Origin: Caulobacter sp.
Lineage (GTDB): Bacteria > Pseudomonadota > Alphaproteobacteria > Caulobacterales > Caulobacteraceae
Assembly: GCA_017744495.1 (NCBI GenBank)
Contig: JAGIBE010000077.1
Location: forward strand, 1-46,115
Direction of reading: 5' to 3'
Length of the DNA: 46,115 nt
This document shows, one piece after another, positions 17,344 to 26,018 of this stretch; positions within the stretch are counted from its first letter, which is position 1; each line of letters opens with the position of its first letter. The notes under the pieces were generated by a model. That model saw only the letters and a list, made by a program, of their open reading frames with translations, was not told where the DNA came from and made no database searches. Position numbers and translations under genes: made by a program.

Positions 17344-17898
17344 ATGAGTGATCAATATCTCGCGGAAATCCGCATCTTCAGCTTCCCGTACGCGCCGGCC
17401 GGCTGGGCGCAGTGCGCGGGCCAGATATTGCCGATCTCCCAGAACACCGCGCTGTTCTCGCTGCTTGGCACCACCTACGGCGGCAACGGCACCAGCAACT
17501 TCGCCCTGCCCAACCTGATGGGCAACCTTCCGCTTCACGTCGGCCGCAATCAGCCAGGCCCGGGCCTGCAGGTCTATGACCTGGGCCAGGTGGGCGGCTC
17601 GGAGAACGTAACGCTGCTGCAGACCGAGATGCCGATCCACAGCCACTCGCCCGTCTCGACCACGGCGAACGGCACGGTGACGACCGCGTCCGGCAACCAG
17701 CCGGCCAAGGCCTTCAACGGCAACTTCACCCAGAACACCCAGGGCCTGGTCTACAGCGCCGTGACCACCCCGGCCACGCAGTTGCCGGCCCAGGTGATCG
17801 GCGTGGCGGGCGGCGGCCTGCCCCACAACAACATGATGCCGACGCTGTTCCTGAACTACTGCATCGCCCTTCGGGGCGCCTTCCCCGCTCGCAACTGA
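17344..17898 (+). CDS. Phage tail collar-domain protein (MdpB-like), copy 2
   Basis: 184 residues, paralogous to both neighbours: YLAEIRIFSFPYAPAGWAQC, AGQILPISQNTALFSLLGTTYGGNG, FALPNLMGNLPLHVG and the C-terminal GGGLPHNNMMPTLFLNYCIALRG. The middle (about residues 95-150) differs from the other copies. This is the variable insert region typical of collar proteins and a likely binding surface. A GGAG element lies 10-13 nt before the start, and 33 nt separate it from copy 3. Confidence 0.9.
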   Translation: MSDQYLAEIRIFSFPYAPAGWAQCAGQILPISQNTALFSLLGTTYGGNGTSNFALPNLMGNLPLHVGRNQPGPGLQVYDLGQVGGSENVTLLQTEMPIHSHSPVSTTANGTVTTASGNQPAKAFNGNFTQNTQGLVYSAVTTPATQLPAQVIGVAGGGLPHNNMMPTLFLNYCIALRGAFPARN

Positions 17899-17931
17899 TC
17901 CAGATCGCGACCAATACGAGGAGCAAGTCTC

Positions 17932-18480
17932 ATGACCCAGCAGTATATGGGCGAAATCCGGATCATGGCCTTCAACTTCCCGCCGAAGGGTTGGGCGATG
18001 TGCAACGGCCAAATCCTGTCGATCCAGCAGAACCAGGCCCTGTTCTCGCTCTTGGGCACCACCTATGGCGGGAACGGCGTCACCAACTTCCAGCTGCCCG
18101 ACCTGCGGACCATCGCCCCGGCCGGCGCCAGCTCGACCTATCCCCTCGGCGCGATCACGGGTGAGTACGCCCACACCCTGATCCAGACCGAGATTCCGCA
18201 ACACATGCACTTCCTGAAGGTGGACGCCACGGCGGCCGGGAGCGGCAACACCAGCTCGCCGACGGCGGGGACCAGCAGCTTCGGCCAGTGCGGCAGCAAG
18301 GCCAGCTCGGGCACCGCCCCCGCGTTCAACCTCTACAGCACCGTGCTGACGCCCCAGGTCGCGCTCGCGCCCCAGGCGATGGGCGCCGCGGGCGGCAGCC
18401 AGCCGCACGAGAACCGTCAGCCCTTCCTGACGCTGAACATCTGCATCGCCCTGCAAGGGATCTACCCCTCGCGGAACTAG
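17932..18480 (+). CDS. Phage tail collar-domain protein (MdpB-like), copy 3
   Basis: 182 residues: YMGEIRIMAFNFPPKGWAMC, NGQILSIQQNQALFSLLGTTYGGNG, FQLPDLRTIAP and the closing GGSQPHENRQPFLTLNICIALQG. GAGGAG lies about 8 nt before the ATG, the best ribosome-binding site of the three copies. It ends 25 nt from the convergent DUF6916 gene. Three different paralogues in series suggests subunits of one hetero-oligomeric assembly or a diversified binding family, but this is inference. Confidence 0.9.
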   Translation: MTQQYMGEIRIMAFNFPPKGWAMCNGQILSIQQNQALFSLLGTTYGGNGVTNFQLPDLRTIAPAGASSTYPLGAITGEYAHTLIQTEIPQHMHFLKVDATAAGSGNTSSPTAGTSSFGQCGSKASSGTAPAFNLYSTVLTPQVALAPQAMGAAGGSQPHENRQPFLTLNICIALQGIYPSRN

Positions 18481-18505
18481 GCTCGGTGGATGGTGTGGCG
18501 TGGCG

Positions 18506-18811
18506 TCAGTTGAACAGCGCCTGATAGTTCTGCCGGCCCGGCTCGGGCGTGTGGATCGGGATCAGGTACAGGTCGTAGGCGGTCCCGTCCTCGACCTTCA
18601 TCGTGTGCATCCCCTCGGCGAGCACATCGCCGGGGGGACCGCTGAAAATCAGCACGAAGGGCTGGAAGTTCGGGTCGCCGTGCCCCGGCTCGGGCTGGAA
18701 GCGCTCGATCTCGCTCAGCGACAGGACATGGCGGCCGCCCTCGACCTGGAACGACGTCCCCACGTGCGGGGCGAAGGTATCTGCGGTCAGGACGACGAAT
18801 TCGGCGGCCAT
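18506..18811 (-). CDS. DUF6916 family protein
   Basis: A 101-residue soluble protein, MAAEFVVLTADTFAPHVGTS onward, with LxEIERFQPEPGHGDPNFQPFVLIFSGPPG. It matches what I know as the DUF6916 family, which commonly sits next to tail-collar genes. It has no signal peptide. GGGGAA lies 4 nt upstream of the ATG. It is on the opposite strand, between collar copy 3 and the GNAT gene, so it is not co-transcribed with them. Its function is unknown; the conserved neighbourhood implies a role in the same system. Confidence 0.8.
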   Translation of the reverse strand: MAAEFVVLTADTFAPHVGTSFQVEGGRHVLSLSEIERFQPEPGHGDPNFQPFVLIFSGPPGDVLAEGMHTMKVEDGTAYDLYLIPIHTPEPGRQNYQALFN

Positions 18812-18846
18812 GGCGTTCCCCGGATCAGAATCGAAGCGCGGCGATT

Positions 18847-19383
18847 ATGACGACCTCACAGCCTGAACGGGAAGCCCCCAGCCCGCCGTCGTTCGCCTTG
18901 CGGCCGGAAGTCGAGGGCGACATCTTCTTCCGCCTGGCCCTGTTCCGCGCCTCGCGCGGCCCCGGGTGGGATCAGGTTCCCTTGCCTCCCGAGATGGTGG
19001 ACAAGCTGATGGAGCAGCAGTTCCGCGCCCAGACCCTGGGCTATCGCGCCAGCTTCCCCAACGCCCAGCTCGAGATCGTCACCGTCGACAGCGCCCCCGT
19101 CGGACGGCTGGCCACCGATCGCGACGCTCGCGGCGTGCATCTGATCGACATCGCCCTGATCCCGGAACGCCGCGGCCAGGGGATCGGCGAGGCGATCCTG
19201 CGCGGCCTGATGGCCGAGGCGGCCGGCGCGGGGACGCCGGTGACGCTCCAGGTGGCCCGCGACAATCCGGGGGCTCAGCGCCTGTACTTCCGGCTGGGCT
19301 TCGTCCTGACCGAGGTGAACGACACCCATCTGTCCCTGCGCTGGCCGGCCCCTTCCCCCTCGGCGCCGGCGCCCACCGCATGA
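18847..19383 (+). CDS. GNAT-family N-acetyltransferase
   Basis: 178 residues. The acetyl-CoA-binding motif is IDIALIPERRGQGIGEAILR, followed by VARDNPGAQRLYFRLGFVLTEVNDTHLSLRW, the typical C-terminal end of GNAT folds. The N-terminal region LRPEVEGDIFFRLALFRASRG contains the usual first strand. GNAT genes of this subtype often accompany tail-collar clusters, and the target could be a protein lysine or N-terminus in that cluster. The stop overlaps the next start by ATGA (19380), linking it translationally to the sugar oxidoreductase. Confidence 0.88.
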   Translation: MTTSQPEREAPSPPSFALRPEVEGDIFFRLALFRASRGPGWDQVPLPPEMVDKLMEQQFRAQTLGYRASFPNAQLEIVTVDSAPVGRLATDRDARGVHLIDIALIPERRGQGIGEAILRGLMAEAAGAGTPVTLQVARDNPGAQRLYFRLGFVLTEVNDTHLSLRWPAPSPSAPAPTA

Positions 19384-20408
19384 CCCGGATCGCCGTCGTC
19401 GGCTGCGGCGCCTGGGGCCGGAACCTGATCCGCACCTGCGCCGAACTGGGCGTGCTGGGCGCGGTGATCGACACCGACCCTGCCGCCGCGCAGCGCGAGG
19501 CTGAGGCCTGGGGCGCGCGCGCCCTGTCCCTGGCCCGGGCCCTGGGCGACGCCGCCTTGGACGCCATGATCATCGCCGCCCCGGCCCAGGCCCACGCCGC
19601 CCTCGCCCGCCTGGCTCTGGACCATGGCAAGGACGTCTTCGTCGAAAAACCCCTGGCCTCCGACCTCGCCGAGGCCGAGGCCCTCGCCGCCGACGTCGCG
19701 CGCTCGGACCGGGTGTTCATGATCGGCCATCTGCTGCGCCACCATCCGGCGTTCGAGGCCCTGGCGGCGATCGTGGCCAGCGGCGAGATCGGCCCCCTGC
19801 GCTACATCACCGCCTCGCGGCTCAGCCTGGGCCGGGTGCGCACGCACGAGAACGCCTTCCTTAGCCTGTCGCCTCACGACGTCTCGATGATCCTGGCCCT
19901 GGCCGGCGCCGCGCCGGACGGGGTGGAGGCGACCGGCCGCGCCTTCGTGACGCCGGGCGTCGCCGACGAGGTCCAGGCCGATCTGGGCTTTCCATCCCGA
20001 GATTCCTCTGGCGGACTGCACGCCCACATCGCCGCCAGCTGGCTCAGTCCGTACAAGGAGCAAAAGCTGGTCGTGGTCGGCGAGACCGGCTCGCTGGTGT
20101 TCGACGACGTCCGTCCCTGGCCAGAAAAGCTGATGCGGCGAGACCACACCGTGGCGTTTACCGACGCCGGGCCGATCGCCTCAGGCGGCGAACCACGCTT
20201 CATCGACCTGGCGGCCGAACCGCCCTTGACCAGAGAAATCCGCCACTTCGTCCAGTGCTGCCAGACCAGAAGCCCGCCCCTTACGGGAATTGATGAAGGC
20301 GTTCGCGTGCAGCGCGTATTGGAACAGGTTCAAACTCAATTGAACCAGCGTCTCAGACAGCCAGCACGCCATCTACAAACTGACGTTGTCTTGCGAAACC
20401 TCACGTAA
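19380..20408 (+). CDS. Gfo/Idh/MocA-family NAD(P)-dependent oxidoreductase (WbpB-like)
   Basis: 342 residues. The N-terminal Rossmann motif is IAVVGCGAWGRNLIRTC, the family signature is DVFVEKPLASDLAEAEALA, and the substrate-side motif is FLSLSPHDVSMILAL. The family oxidises the hydroxyl of sugars. Beside a nucleotide-sugar 6-dehydrogenase, a hexapeptide acyltransferase and a 2-epimerase it most resembles WbpB, which oxidises C3 of UDP-GlcNAc-uronate. The start is fixed by the 4-nt overlap with the GNAT gene. A 191-bp AT-richer gap with its own likely promoter follows, so co-transcription with the next gene is possible but not certain. Confidence 0.87.
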   Translation: MTRIAVVGCGAWGRNLIRTCAELGVLGAVIDTDPAAAQREAEAWGARALSLARALGDAALDAMIIAAPAQAHAALARLALDHGKDVFVEKPLASDLAEAEALAADVARSDRVFMIGHLLRHHPAFEALAAIVASGEIGPLRYITASRLSLGRVRTHENAFLSLSPHDVSMILALAGAAPDGVEATGRAFVTPGVADEVQADLGFPSRDSSGGLHAHIAASWLSPYKEQKLVVVGETGSLVFDDVRPWPEKLMRRDHTVAFTDAGPIASGGEPRFIDLAAEPPLTREIRHFVQCCQTRSPPLTGIDEGVRVQRVLEQVQTQLNQRLRQPARHLQTDVVLRNLT

Positions 20409-20599
20409 CGATGTTCTAATATTTTCGACACCTAAGTAAAATATCGGCGATTAGAAAACACTAAAGTGAACACCCGGCAAGCTGTCGTAAATATATCCAA
20501 GACGAAGGGCCTTCCCCCACAGGCATCCAGCGCGTACGATCCGGGCATGTCGAGGGGCGAACAGACCTCAATTAAGCAAGCTCGCCGCACGGGGGGCCG
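20409..20599 (+). promoter_or_regulatory. AT-rich gap upstream of the glycan operon
   Basis: 191 bp, distinctly AT-richer than its surroundings at its left end. It contains an inverted repeat ATATTTT (20419-20425) / AAAATAT (20438-20444) that could be an operator or weak hairpin. It probably contains the promoter for the 20600-26018 operon; no firm boxes were assigned. Confidence 0.45.
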
Positions 20600-21958
20600 A
20601 TGAACGTCCATGTTCCGACGTTTCCATTGGCCGGAGACGACAAGACCACGGCGGACTTTCAAGGCCTGATCCGCAAAATCCAGCGGCGCGAAGCCGTGAT
20701 CGGCGTCATCGGCATGGGCTATGTCGGTCTTCCGTTGTCGGACGCCTTCTGCTCGGCCGGGTTCCGCGTGATCGGCTTCGACCTGGACGACGCCCGCCTG
20801 ACCAGTCTGAACCGCGGCGCGTCGTATCTGAGCCACTTCGCCGACGCGCGGGTGGCGGCCATGCGAGACCGGGGCTTTTCCGTGACGGGCGCGCCGGACG
20901 TGCTGTCCCGCGCCGACGCCGTGCTGATCTGCGTGCCCACCCCGATCACCTCGCACAACGCGCCCGACCTGAGCCATGTGGTCGAGGCCGCCGAGACCCT
21001 GGCGGCCGTACTGCGCCCCGACCAGTTGGTCGTGCTGGAGTCCACCACCTTCCCCGGCGCCGCCACCGAGGTGCTCAAGCCGATCCTGGAACGCTCGGGC
21101 CTGCGCGCCGGCGTCGACTTCGCCCTGGCCTATTCGCCCGAGCGCGAGGACCCCGGCAACCAAGCCTTCACCACCACCTCGACGCCCAAGATCGTCGGCG
21201 CCGACAGCGAGGTCGAGCGTCGCGCGGCCTGCGCCCTCTACGACGCTGTCACCATCACGGTGCCGGTCAGCGACATGCGCACGGCCGAGGCCGTCAAGCT
21301 GACAGAGAACGTCTTCCGGTTCGTCAACATCGCCCTGGTCAACGAGCTGAAGGTCAGCTTCGACGCCCTGGGCATCGACATCTGGGAGGTGATCCACGCC
21401 GCCCAGACCAAGCCTTTCGGCTACATGCCGTTCTTCCCCGGCCCGGGGGTCGGTGGTCACTGCATCCCGGTGGACCCCTTCTACCTTGCCTGGCGGGCCA
21501 AGGCCGAGGGCGCCGCGCTGAAGATGGTCGAGCTGGCCGGCGAGATTTCCCAGGCCATGCCGCGACGCGTGGTCGACAAGACCCTTCGGGCCCTGGCCGA
21601 GCGCGGCCGCTCGCCGATCGGCGTCCATGTGCTGATCGTCGGCGTGGCCTACAAGCGCAACATCGACGACACCCGCGAGACCCCGGCCCGCGATATCATC
21701 GAGATCCTGCGCAGCCACGGCGCGCGGGTCAGCTACCACGACCCGTTGGCCGCCGAGCTGATGGTCGGCGACACCCTGATGCAGTCGGTCGAGCTCGGCC
21801 GCGACGCCCTAGCCGGCTTCGACTGCGCTATCGTCGTCACCGATCACGACGCCCTGGACTACGAACGCTTGGCCCGCGAGACGCCGCTGGTGATCGACAC
21901 CCGCAACGCCATGGCGGGGGTCGATCCCGCCCTGGCCGGGAAGATCGTGAAGGCCTGA
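20600..21958 (+). CDS. Nucleotide-sugar 6-dehydrogenase (UDP-GlcNAc/ManNAc type, WbpA/WecC-like)
   Basis: 452 residues. It oxidises the C6 hydroxyl of a UDP-HexNAc to a uronate using NAD+ twice. Motifs: the Rossmann GVIGMGYVGLPLSDAF, STTFPGAATEVLKPIL, AYSPEREDPGN, and the catalytic Cys288 in GGHCIPVDPFYLAWRAK. The C-terminal domain has GVAYKRNIDDTRETPARDI. The pattern fits the WbpA/WecC branch better than Ugd. A purine-rich GGGGGG precedes the ATG. It is the first gene of a tightly coupled set; the next gene starts 1 nt after the stop. Confidence 0.92.
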   Translation: MNVHVPTFPLAGDDKTTADFQGLIRKIQRREAVIGVIGMGYVGLPLSDAFCSAGFRVIGFDLDDARLTSLNRGASYLSHFADARVAAMRDRGFSVTGAPDVLSRADAVLICVPTPITSHNAPDLSHVVEAAETLAAVLRPDQLVVLESTTFPGAATEVLKPILERSGLRAGVDFALAYSPEREDPGNQAFTTTSTPKIVGADSEVERRAACALYDAVTITVPVSDMRTAEAVKLTENVFRFVNIALVNELKVSFDALGIDIWEVIHAAQTKPFGYMPFFPGPGVGGHCIPVDPFYLAWRAKAEGAALKMVELAGEISQAMPRRVVDKTLRALAERGRSPIGVHVLIVGVAYKRNIDDTRETPARDIIEILRSHGARVSYHDPLAAELMVGDTLMQSVELGRDALAGFDCAIVVTDHDALDYERLARETPLVIDTRNAMAGVDPALAGKIVKA

Positions 21959-21959
21959 G

Positions 21960-22613
21960 ATGAGCGCCGCCGCCCCTTCGGACCGGCCGCCGGCCTGGGT
22001 CCATCCGTCGGCCGAGGTCGAGCCTGGCGTGGTGCTGGGCGCCGGCACGCGGGTCTGGCGGTTCAGCCACGTGGCTTCGGGGGCCCGAGTCGGCGCCGAC
22101 TGCGTGATCGGCCAGAACGTGGCGATCGGCCCCGGCGTGGTGATCGGCGACCGCTGCAAGATCCAGAACAATGTCAGCCTCTATGCGGGGGTCACGCTGG
22201 AGGACGGGGTGTTCTGCGGTCCCAGCTGCGTGTTCACCAACGTCACGACGCCTCGGGCCGAGATCAACCGCAAGGCCGAGTTCAGGCCCACCCGCGTGGG
22301 ACGCGGCGCGACCATCGGGGCCAACGCCACCATCGTCTGCGGTCACGACCTGGGCGCCTGGTGCCTGATCGCCGCCGGGGCCGTGGTCACCCACGACGTC
22401 CCGCCCCTGGCCCTGATGGCGGGTGTCCCTGCCCGTCGGGTCGGCTGGGTCAGCCACGCCGGCGAGGTGCTGGGCGCGGACCTCGTCTGCCCCCGCACCG
22501 GCGACCGCTACGCCGAGCGCCCCGAAGGTTTGCGCCGGGTGATCAACCTGTCGGGCTTCGGCGAAGATCCCGGTGACGAAACGAGTGAAGAACAGTCAGC
22601 GAGCGTCGGATGA
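21960..22613 (+). CDS. Left-handed beta-helix acyltransferase (WbpD/WlbB-like)
   Basis: 217 residues. Hexapeptide repeats run from about residue 13 to 150 (VHPSAEVEPGVVLGAGTRVWRFSHVASGARVGADC as consecutive coils, with CVIGQNVAIG and TIGANATIVCG). An exposed loop PRAEINRKAEF and the acetyl-CoA edge LGAWCLIAAGAVVTHDVPPLALMAGVPARRVGWV follow. This matches N-acetyltransferases that act on UDP-2-acetamido-3-amino-uronates. The neighbours (6-dehydrogenase, Gfo/Idh, 2-epimerase) support that role. The stop overlaps the next ATG by 4 nt. The substrate is inferred. Confidence 0.88.
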   Translation: MSAAAPSDRPPAWVHPSAEVEPGVVLGAGTRVWRFSHVASGARVGADCVIGQNVAIGPGVVIGDRCKIQNNVSLYAGVTLEDGVFCGPSCVFTNVTTPRAEINRKAEFRPTRVGRGATIGANATIVCGHDLGAWCLIAAGAVVTHDVPPLALMAGVPARRVGWVSHAGEVLGADLVCPRTGDRYAERPEGLRRVINLSGFGEDPGDETSEEQSASVG

Positions 22614-23533
22614 AGCGGGCCCTGGTCATCGGATCGGAAGGCAATATCGGCAAGCCCCTGGCGGCGTATCTGCGCGCCCAGGGCTGGGAGGTGCTGTGCG
22701 CCGACATCAAGCCCGGCTGGCGCAAGGATTACCTGCAGGTCGACATCAACCAGCCCGCCGACCTGATGCCCACCCTGCGCTGGAAGCCCGACGTGATCTT
22801 CGCCCTGGCCGCCGTGGTCAGCCGGGTCACCTGCGAGCAGGCCTCCAGCCTGGCCGTCGCCACCAATCTGGGCGGGCTGAACAACGTGGTGCTGCTGGCC
22901 CAGGCGGCCGACGCCAAGCTGGTCTATTTCTCGACCTCCGAGGTCTACGGCCCCACCGACGGGCCGATGGACGAGGCCCTGACCCCGCCCCGGCCCAACA
23001 ACCGCTACGGCCTGACCAAGCTGCTCGGCGAGCAGCTGGTCGATTACGAGGTCGTCCAGCACGGCCTGCGGGCGGTCACCCTGCGGCCGTTCATGATCTA
23101 TGACGAGAACGAGGACTTCGGTGACCACCGCTCGGCCATGATCCGCTTCGCCCACGACCTGGCGCGCGGTCGGCCCATTGAGGTGCATCGGGGGAGCGCC
23201 CGGAGCTGGCTGCACATCTCCGACGCCGTGCGCGCCATCGAGGCGGCGGCGGGGGTCGACGAGCACGCGGTGATCAATATCGGCCATCCGGACGTGGCGC
23301 CGATCGAGACCCTGGCCGAGGGCCTGCGCGCCCGACTGAACGCCTCGGCGTCGCTGGTCACCCTGCACGACCTGCCGGCCCGGATGACCGCCGCCAAGCG
23401 GCCCAGCCTGGAGCGCATGCGCGACCTGCTGGGCGTGACGCCGAAGGTGTCGCTGGACGAGGGTCTGGACCGGGTGGTGGCGCGGGTGCGGGCTCGCCTC
23501 GCCCACGCCGGCCAGGCGGAGCAGCCGGCTTGA
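22610..23533 (+). CDS. NAD-dependent epimerase/dehydratase (extended SDR)
   Basis: 307 residues. The cofactor motif is ALVIGSEGNIGKPLAAYL (GxxGxxG). The active-site region has STSEVYGPTDG and YGLTK, the YxxxK pair. The C-terminal half has RPFMIYDENEDFGDHRSAMIRF and SWLHISDAVRAIEAA. The family acts on nucleotide sugars (C4/C5 epimerisation or dehydration). It lies between a WbpD-like acyltransferase (ATGA overlap) and a WecB-like epimerase (TTGA overlap). The specific substrate is unknown; a role in the same sugar is inferred. Confidence 0.88.
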   Translation: MKRALVIGSEGNIGKPLAAYLRAQGWEVLCADIKPGWRKDYLQVDINQPADLMPTLRWKPDVIFALAAVVSRVTCEQASSLAVATNLGGLNNVVLLAQAADAKLVYFSTSEVYGPTDGPMDEALTPPRPNNRYGLTKLLGEQLVDYEVVQHGLRAVTLRPFMIYDENEDFGDHRSAMIRFAHDLARGRPIEVHRGSARSWLHISDAVRAIEAAAGVDEHAVINIGHPDVAPIETLAEGLRARLNASASLVTLHDLPARMTAAKRPSLERMRDLLGVTPKVSLDEGLDRVVARVRARLAHAGQAEQPA

Positions 23534-24615
23534 CACGCCTGCTGACCGTGGTCGGCGCCCGGCCGCAGTTCGTCAAGGCCATGCCGGTCAGCCGCGCCAT
23601 CGCCCGCACGCCCGGCCTGACCGAGGTGCTGGTCCACACCGGCCAGCACCATGACGCGGCGCTCTCCGACCGCTTCTTCCGCGAGCTGGGCCTGCCCGAG
23701 CCGGCCGAGAATCTGGGCGTCCACGGCGGCTCGCACGGCGAGATGACCGGACGGATGCTGTCGGCGCTGGACGGGGTGATCGCCCGCCACGCGCCGGACC
23801 TGGTGATCGTCTACGGCGACACCAACTCGACCCTGGCCGGAGCCCTGGCGGCGGCCAAGGCGGGCGTGCCCGTCGCCCACGTCGAGGCCGGCCTGCGGGT
23901 CTTCGACCGCACCATGCCGGAGGAGACCAACCGTGTGGTCGTCGACCATCTGAGCCGCCTGCTGTTCGCCCCCACCCGTGCGGCGGTCGGCCACTTGGCC
24001 CGCGAGGGGATCGTCGAGGGCGTGCACCATGTGGGCGACGTGGTGCAGGACGCGGTCCTGGCCATGGCCGCCCTGCCCGAACAGGGAAGAGGCGTCGTGG
24101 CTCGCCTGAGCTTGAAGCCCGGCGGCTACGCCGTGGCCACCCTGCACCGGGCGGCCACCACCGACAGCGCCGCCGCCCTGGCCGCCGCCGTCGGCTATCT
24201 GCGCCGCGAGGCCGCCCGTCGCCCCGTGGTCCTGCCCCTGCATCCGCGCACCCGCGAGGCGGCGGCCCGGTTCGGGGTCGACCTGTCGGGCCTGGCGGTG
24301 ATCGAGCCTCTGGGGCCGATCGACATGCAGCGACTGCTGGCGGGCTGCGCCCTGGTGCTCACCGATTCCGGCGGCCTGCAGAAGGAGGCCTATTTTCATC
24401 GCAAGCCCTGTGTCACGCTGCGCGACGGCACCGAATGGAGCGAGACGGTGGACGCGGGGTGGAACCGGCTGTGGACCGTGAACGACTACCGGCCCCGGCG
24501 TGAGATCGACGACTACGGCGCGGGCGACGCCGCCGAGCGGATCGTGGCGACGATCGCCCAGTTCCTCGCCGAGACTTCGGCGGCCCCGCGCGCCCTGACC
24601 GGAGCCTGTCCATGA
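23530..24615 (+). CDS. wecB: Non-hydrolysing UDP-N-acetylglucosamine 2-epimerase (WecB/WbpI-like)
   Basis: 361 residues. It interconverts UDP-GlcNAc-type and UDP-ManNAc-type sugars; the WbpI branch does this on UDP-GlcNAc3NAcA. Motifs: VVGARPQFVKAMPVSRAI, VHTGQHHDAALSDRFF, VIVYGDTNSTLAGALAA, VAHVEAGLRVFDRTMPEETN, VDHLSRLLFAPT and LTDSGGLQKEAYFHRKPCVT. The start is TTG at 23530, overlapping the previous stop as TTGA; no closer ATG would keep the first motif. The next gene overlaps by ATGA at 24612. Confidence 0.92.
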   Translation: MTRLLTVVGARPQFVKAMPVSRAIARTPGLTEVLVHTGQHHDAALSDRFFRELGLPEPAENLGVHGGSHGEMTGRMLSALDGVIARHAPDLVIVYGDTNSTLAGALAAAKAGVPVAHVEAGLRVFDRTMPEETNRVVVDHLSRLLFAPTRAAVGHLAREGIVEGVHHVGDVVQDAVLAMAALPEQGRGVVARLSLKPGGYAVATLHRAATTDSAAALAAAVGYLRREAARRPVVLPLHPRTREAAARFGVDLSGLAVIEPLGPIDMQRLLAGCALVLTDSGGLQKEAYFHRKPCVTLRDGTEWSETVDAGWNRLWTVNDYRPRREIDDYGAGDAAERIVATIAQFLAETSAAPRALTGACP

Positions 24616-26018
24616 AGGACACCGACGACCGCTCGCGCGAACGCCCCCGCCCGCCCCTGCCCGCCCACGACGTGGCCTCGGGCCAGGCGTTCGACGGCGC
24701 GCGCGGGGGCGAGACGCGGCCGCTGCGCATCCTGCTGGCCTGCAACTACGACCCCCGCAACGCCGCCACGGTCTGCGACCACATCAACGCCTTCGCCCGC
24801 TATTCCCGCCACGAGGTCCGGGTGCTGTCGCGGGTGGGCGAGATCTTCGACGATGTGAAGTTGGATCAGTTCGACGCGGTCGTGATCCACTACTCCCTGT
24901 TCCTGGCCGTCGAGGCTTTCGTCGGCCCGCGCTCGCGCCGCGCCCTGGCCGCCTTCAAGGGCGCCAAGGCGGTGTTCATCCAGGACGAATACCGCTTCGT
25001 GAACGCCACGCTCGACGTGCTCGAGGCCTGCGGGGTGGACCTGGTCTTCACCTGTCTCGGCCCCGCCGAGGCCGAGCAGATCTACGGCCGGGTCGGCGGC
25101 CTGCACACCCAGCAGGTGCTGACCGGCTACGTGCCGCACTGGCTGACTCATTATCCGCCCATCCCACTGGCCGCCCGCAAGACCATGGTCGGCTATCGCG
25201 GCCGGACCTATCCGGCCTGGCACGGCGAGCAGGGCCGCGAGAAGGTCCGCATCGGCAAGCTGTTCAAGCGCGACGCCAAGCGCTTCGGCATCGCGACCGA
25301 CATCGCCTGGTCCGAGCGCAGCCGGCTCTACGGCCGCGACTGGCTGAAGTTCCTGCGCAACTGCCAGGCCGTGCTGGCGGTCGAGAGCGGGGCCAGCGTC
25401 TTCGACTTCGACGGCGCGGTCGCCGCCCGCACCGAAAGCTTCGCCGCCCTGGTCGAGCGCCCCTCGCCGATCCCCGGCCTGGGCAAGAAGCCCTCGTACG
25501 AGATGCTGCGCGACAAGTTCTTCGCCGGGCGCGAGGACCAGATCGACATCGCCCAGATCTCGCCCCGGGTCTTCGAGGCCATCGCCCTGCGCACCCTGAT
25601 CATCGCTTATCCGGGGCGCTATTCGGGCGTTCTGGAGCCCTGGCGGCACTACGTCCCGCTCGACAAGGACCACGGCAACATGGCGGAGGTCGCGGCCGTG
25701 CTGCGCGATCCTGAGCGCGTCGCCGAGATCATCACCAACGCCTATGCCGAGATCGCGCTCAACCCGGCCTACAGTTACGCGGCGATGATCGAGGTGTTCG
25801 ACCAGCGGCTGGACGAGACGGCGATGGGACGGCCGCGGGCCGCGGCCAGCGAGCGCGCCGACGCCAAGTTCCGCAAGACCTTCCCGTTCACGCCGATCGA
25901 CAATCCGCATGAGATGCGCCCGCCCGGCCTGGCCGGGCGCGCGGCTCGGGCGGCGGTCCGGCGCCTGGGGCTGGAGCACGTGGCGCGCCGTGTGCTGCGG
26001 CGGCCGGGGGGCCGCTAG
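24612..26018 (+). CDS. Glycosyltransferase-like protein (GT-B fold, CgeB-type)
   Basis: 468 residues. After a disordered, charged N-terminus (1-38), RILLACNYDPRNAATVCDHI and FDAVVIHYSLFLAVEAF resemble the N-terminal GT-B half. The C-terminal half carries LAVESGASVFDFDGAVAART and ISPRVFEAIALRTLIIAY, then GRYSGVLEPWRHYVPLDKDHG, the nucleotide-sugar-binding region seen in CgeB-like/GT1-type enzymes (ExxxxR-type pattern). It is the last gene of the coupled glycan operon. Its tail is basic (AARAAVRRLGLEHVARRVLRR), suggesting membrane association. It shares a clear C-terminal pattern with the convergent gene to its right; donor and acceptor are unknown. Confidence 0.75.
   Translation: MKDTDDRSRERPRPPLPAHDVASGQAFDGARGGETRPLRILLACNYDPRNAATVCDHINAFARYSRHEVRVLSRVGEIFDDVKLDQFDAVVIHYSLFLAVEAFVGPRSRRALAAFKGAKAVFIQDEYRFVNATLDVLEACGVDLVFTCLGPAEAEQIYGRVGGLHTQQVLTGYVPHWLTHYPPIPLAARKTMVGYRGRTYPAWHGEQGREKVRIGKLFKRDAKRFGIATDIAWSERSRLYGRDWLKFLRNCQAVLAVESGASVFDFDGAVAARTESFAALVERPSPIPGLGKKPSYEMLRDKFFAGREDQIDIAQISPRVFEAIALRTLIIAYPGRYSGVLEPWRHYVPLDKDHGNMAEVAAVLRDPERVAEIITNAYAEIALNPAYSYAAMIEVFDQRLDETAMGRPRAAASERADAKFRKTFPFTPIDNPHEMRPPGLAGRAARAAVRRLGLEHVARRVLRRPGGR

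Noticed and set aside
16767..18480. Prophage remnant
   Set aside because: Only collar-domain genes are present; no integrase, terminase, capsid, tail tube or lysis gene is visible, and the neighbours are ordinary bacterial genes.
18966..20408. Start of the Gfo/Idh gene at 18966
   Set aside because: The upstream extension lies within the GNAT gene in another frame; the Rossmann motif begins directly after ATG 19380.
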